NCBI GenBank assembly: GCA_018883975.1
Contig: JAHLFD010000188.1
Span: 1 to 14,927 of the forward strand
Source: Zhenhengia stercoravium
GTDB lineage: Bacteria; Bacillota; Clostridia; Lachnospirales; Cellulosilyticaceae
Direction of reading: 5' to 3'
Length of the DNA stretch: 14,927 nucleotides
Part shown: one piece after another, positions 12,952 to 14,927 of the stretch
Position numbering within the stretch: the stretch's first letter is position 1
Layout of the letters: every line of letters starts with the position of its first letter
Notes under the pieces: generated by a model
Seen by the model: only the letters and a program-made list of their open reading frames with translations
What the model was told of the DNA's origin: nothing
Database searches by the model: none
Translations under genes and position numbers: made by a program

Positions 12952-14927
12952 CTACACTATAGTCTCTTTTAATAAGGGTGATAGATCACCTAGATAGTAT
13001 AGACATAAAGCATGCAGCGCTCTTGTACAAGCCGTATATAGCAATAATCTATCCTCATCTCCACTATACACTATTTCTCCTGCATTATATAGAATAACTA
13101 CATCAAATTCTAATCCTTTGGCAAGATACGCTGGAATAATCACAGTATCATTTACATATTCATCCTCATCACTTACTATCTTTCTCACACGAGTTGAATC
13201 TTTTAATGCATCATATACCGCTTTGGCTTCTCTAGTAGTCTTTGTGATAATGCCTATAGATTTATATCCTTTATTCTTATATGATTTGATATCCTCCAAA
13301 ATCCTTTTCCTTATTGATTCATGATCTAAGCAACCAATAATTTTAGGCTCTTCTCCTCTTCTTTCTACATATTCATCTGTAACCTTATTACTTAGTATAC
13401 GTCTTGCAAATTGAGTGATTTCCATGGTTGATCTATAGCTTTTTGTCAAATTAAGTACACAGGTATTATCTTTTTCAAATATATGCGTGATATGACTATA
13501 ATCACCTACATTCATAAATGGATTGATGGATTGATAAATGTCACCAAGTATGGTCTTATTAGCTTGTTCAAATAGTTGATGAAATATTTCATATTGCAAA
13601 GGGGTGTAGTCTTGCGCTTCATCAATAATGACATACTTTATTTCTGGTGTCTTCGGCCTATCGCCTATTGCATTTTTCAAATATAAAAGAGCAATTTGAT
13701 CTTCATAGTCTAACCTTCCTGCTCGTAAATTCTCTAAAGTATAGTTTTTAATCTGGCTAATCTTTTCATGGTCATACTTAGCTTCTACTCTCTCTAGGAA
13801 AATCTCTAAATTTCTATAAAACGCTTTATAGCTGTCTACCAAATTAAATCTTGTCATCCTATCAATCTCATAAGTTATAGCACTTATTTCTTCTTTTACA
13901 CTAGCCTTACTCCGTTCTATTATTTCTCTTCTATCTACATAATCACCTGACTCCTCAAGCTCTGCTATTTTTTCTTCTATCATCCTTTTTTCATAGGGCT
14001 CTAGCAGGAATAAGAGTCTTTCTCGTATCTTTTGAAGCTTATTCTTAAGTGGAAGGCGTATATAATCTTTAGAATAGAGTTCTTGTATTTCATTGGCCGA
14101 AATGACTAATTGATCTCTTATTATAATGTCCTTAAAATCCTTATTAGCTGTTTCCAAATAGGCTACAAATTCTTTTAATACCTCTATAAATTTCATAGAA
14201 GACTTGAACTTTATACTATCAATCCTTATTAAGTAAGTGTTTTCATGTTTAGCATTCAGTAGATATTCCATCATATCACAATAGTCTTCTTTTTGAAGTT
14301 CATCTCCTAAAGCTTCATGCATATAGTCCTTAAAAGTGGTTTGGCGCATATTTTCTTCCCCAAGCTGCGGCAATACATTAGAAATATACTCATTAAAAAT
14401 ATTGTTGGGTGAAAAGATGACAATATTCTTAGGCGTTATTTTATTACGATACTTGTAGAGGAGATAGGCAATGCGATGAAGCGCAATAGATGTTTTACCA
14501 CTGCCTGCAGGGCCTTGAACGATTAAATTCTTATAACTATCATTACGAATCACTTTATTTTGTTCTCTTTGAATTGTAGTGACTATTGCTTTCATTTTGC
14601 TATCGCTACTTTTGCCTAAAATGCTTTGTAGTATTTCATCATCAATCTTAAGATTACTGTCAAACATGTACTCTATTTTTCCATTTTCTATTTTGTACTG
14701 TCTTTTCGTTGTAAGCTTACCACTTATAAGTCCCTCGGGACATGTATAACTGGCATCACCTATTTCATAATCATAAAACATACTAGAAATAGGCGCCCGC
14801 CAATCATATATGAGGAAGTTGTAGTCATCAGAAATTAAATTGGATATGCCAATATAACACTTTTCAGCTAGCTCTTCCCCATCTTCAAGGAAGTCTATTC
14901 TTCCAAAATAAGGTGATAGAAGCATTC
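12952..14927 (-). CDS. helD: HelD-like UvrD-superfamily helicase, 5' partial
   Basis: At least 657 residues are visible; the frame is open at the window edge and the first Met seen (14925) is probably internal. The opening SPYFGRIDF and FLIYDWRAPISSMFYDYE (about 37-54) are hallmarks of HelD, the superfamily-1 ATPase that removes stalled RNA polymerase from DNA. Walker A is GPAGSGKT (138-145) after the IQREQNKVIR Q-like motif; Walker B is DEAQDY (435-440), followed by a SYRST motif; near the C-terminus AKGLEFDVVI and LLYTACTRAL match UvrD motifs V and VI. About 220 variable residues between Walker A and B would include the HelD-specific insertion. HelD proteins are usually about 700-780 residues, so some 60-110 N-terminal residues (the coiled-coil secondary-channel arm) lie beyond the edge. 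A terminator follows. Confidence 0.85.
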   Translation of the reverse strand, partial: MLLSPYFGRIDFLEDGEELAEKCYIGISNLISDDYNFLIYDWRAPISSMFYDYEIGDASYTCPEGLISGKLTTKRQYKIENGKIEYMFDSNLKIDDEILQSILGKSSDSKMKAIVTTIQREQNKVIRNDSYKNLIVQGPAGSGKTSIALHRIAYLLYKYRNKITPKNIVIFSPNNIFNEYISNVLPQLGEENMRQTTFKDYMHEALGDELQKEDYCDMMEYLLNAKHENTYLIRIDSIKFKSSMKFIEVLKEFVAYLETANKDFKDIIIRDQLVISANEIQELYSKDYIRLPLKNKLQKIRERLLFLLEPYEKRMIEEKIAELEESGDYVDRREIIERSKASVKEEISAITYEIDRMTRFNLVDSYKAFYRNLEIFLERVEAKYDHEKISQIKNYTLENLRAGRLDYEDQIALLYLKNAIGDRPKTPEIKYVIIDEAQDYTPLQYEIFHQLFEQANKTILGDIYQSINPFMNVGDYSHITHIFEKDNTCVLNLTKSYRSTMEITQFARRILSNKVTDEYVERRGEEPKIIGCLDHESIRKRILEDIKSYKNKGYKSIGIITKTTREAKAVYDALKDSTRVRKIVSDEDEYVNDTVIIPAYLAKGLEFDVVILYNAGEIVYSGDEDRLLLYTACTRALHALCLYYLGDLSPLLKETIV

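Noticed and set aside
1..14927. tRNA, rRNA, or a phage-defence or toxin system
   Set aside because: I saw no cloverleaf or rRNA-like stretch and no nuclease, methyltransferase, integrase or toxin motif. The helicase carries HelD hallmarks, which makes a defence helicase unlikely.

Overview
The window is AT-rich, every convincing gene lies on the minus strand, and strong AGGAGG/GGGGGAG ribosome-binding sites, AGA arginine codons and U-tailed terminators point to a low-GC Firmicute, most likely class Clostridia. A cellulolytic Lachnospirales relative such as Cellulosilyticum would fit, but that is inference. Reading follows the minus strand, from high to low coordinates.

Right third (14927 to 6656): a HelD-like UvrD-superfamily helicase, cut off at the window edge, ends in a clear terminator. 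Next, with its own promoter and terminator, is a 750-residue membrane-anchored AraC-family regulator of the type that sits beside Lpl/Ytc-type sugar importers. A separate promoter then drives a three-gene CUT1 ABC import operon: a 528-residue lipoprotein that binds solute, then two permeases. A hairpin between the lipoprotein and the permeases probably sets their relative expression. No ATPase gene is present; a shared MsmX-type ATPase is presumably used.

Middle (6511 to 2839): a decayed GNAT acetyltransferase preceded by a structured leader repeat, then a closely packed cluster of an exported protein with a copper-amine-oxidase-N-like domain, a membrane-anchored exported protein, a multi-pass membrane protein (ATGA overlap) and an intact GNAT acetyltransferase. 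The function of the three envelope proteins is not recognised.

Left part (2787 to 1): a 98-residue protein that is more than half Cys plus Arg, built from a 12-nt tandem repeat, with a good RBS and terminator; a second copy of the structured leader repeat fused to an acetyltransferase remnant and now lying upstream of a SHOCT membrane protein; a small broken gene whose 3' end supplies the promoter of a phosphotransferase (APH-fold) gene; a likely decayed gene ending at a terminator; and 22-bp tandem repeats at the left edge.

The main theme outside the sugar-import operon is gene decay: at least three genes keep 5' and 3' pieces but have lost their middle and frame, and a leader-hairpin repeat occurs two and a half times. 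I found no defence system, phage, insertion sequence, CRISPR array or RNA gene. The most unusual items are the Cys/Arg repeat protein and the duplicated leader hairpin.
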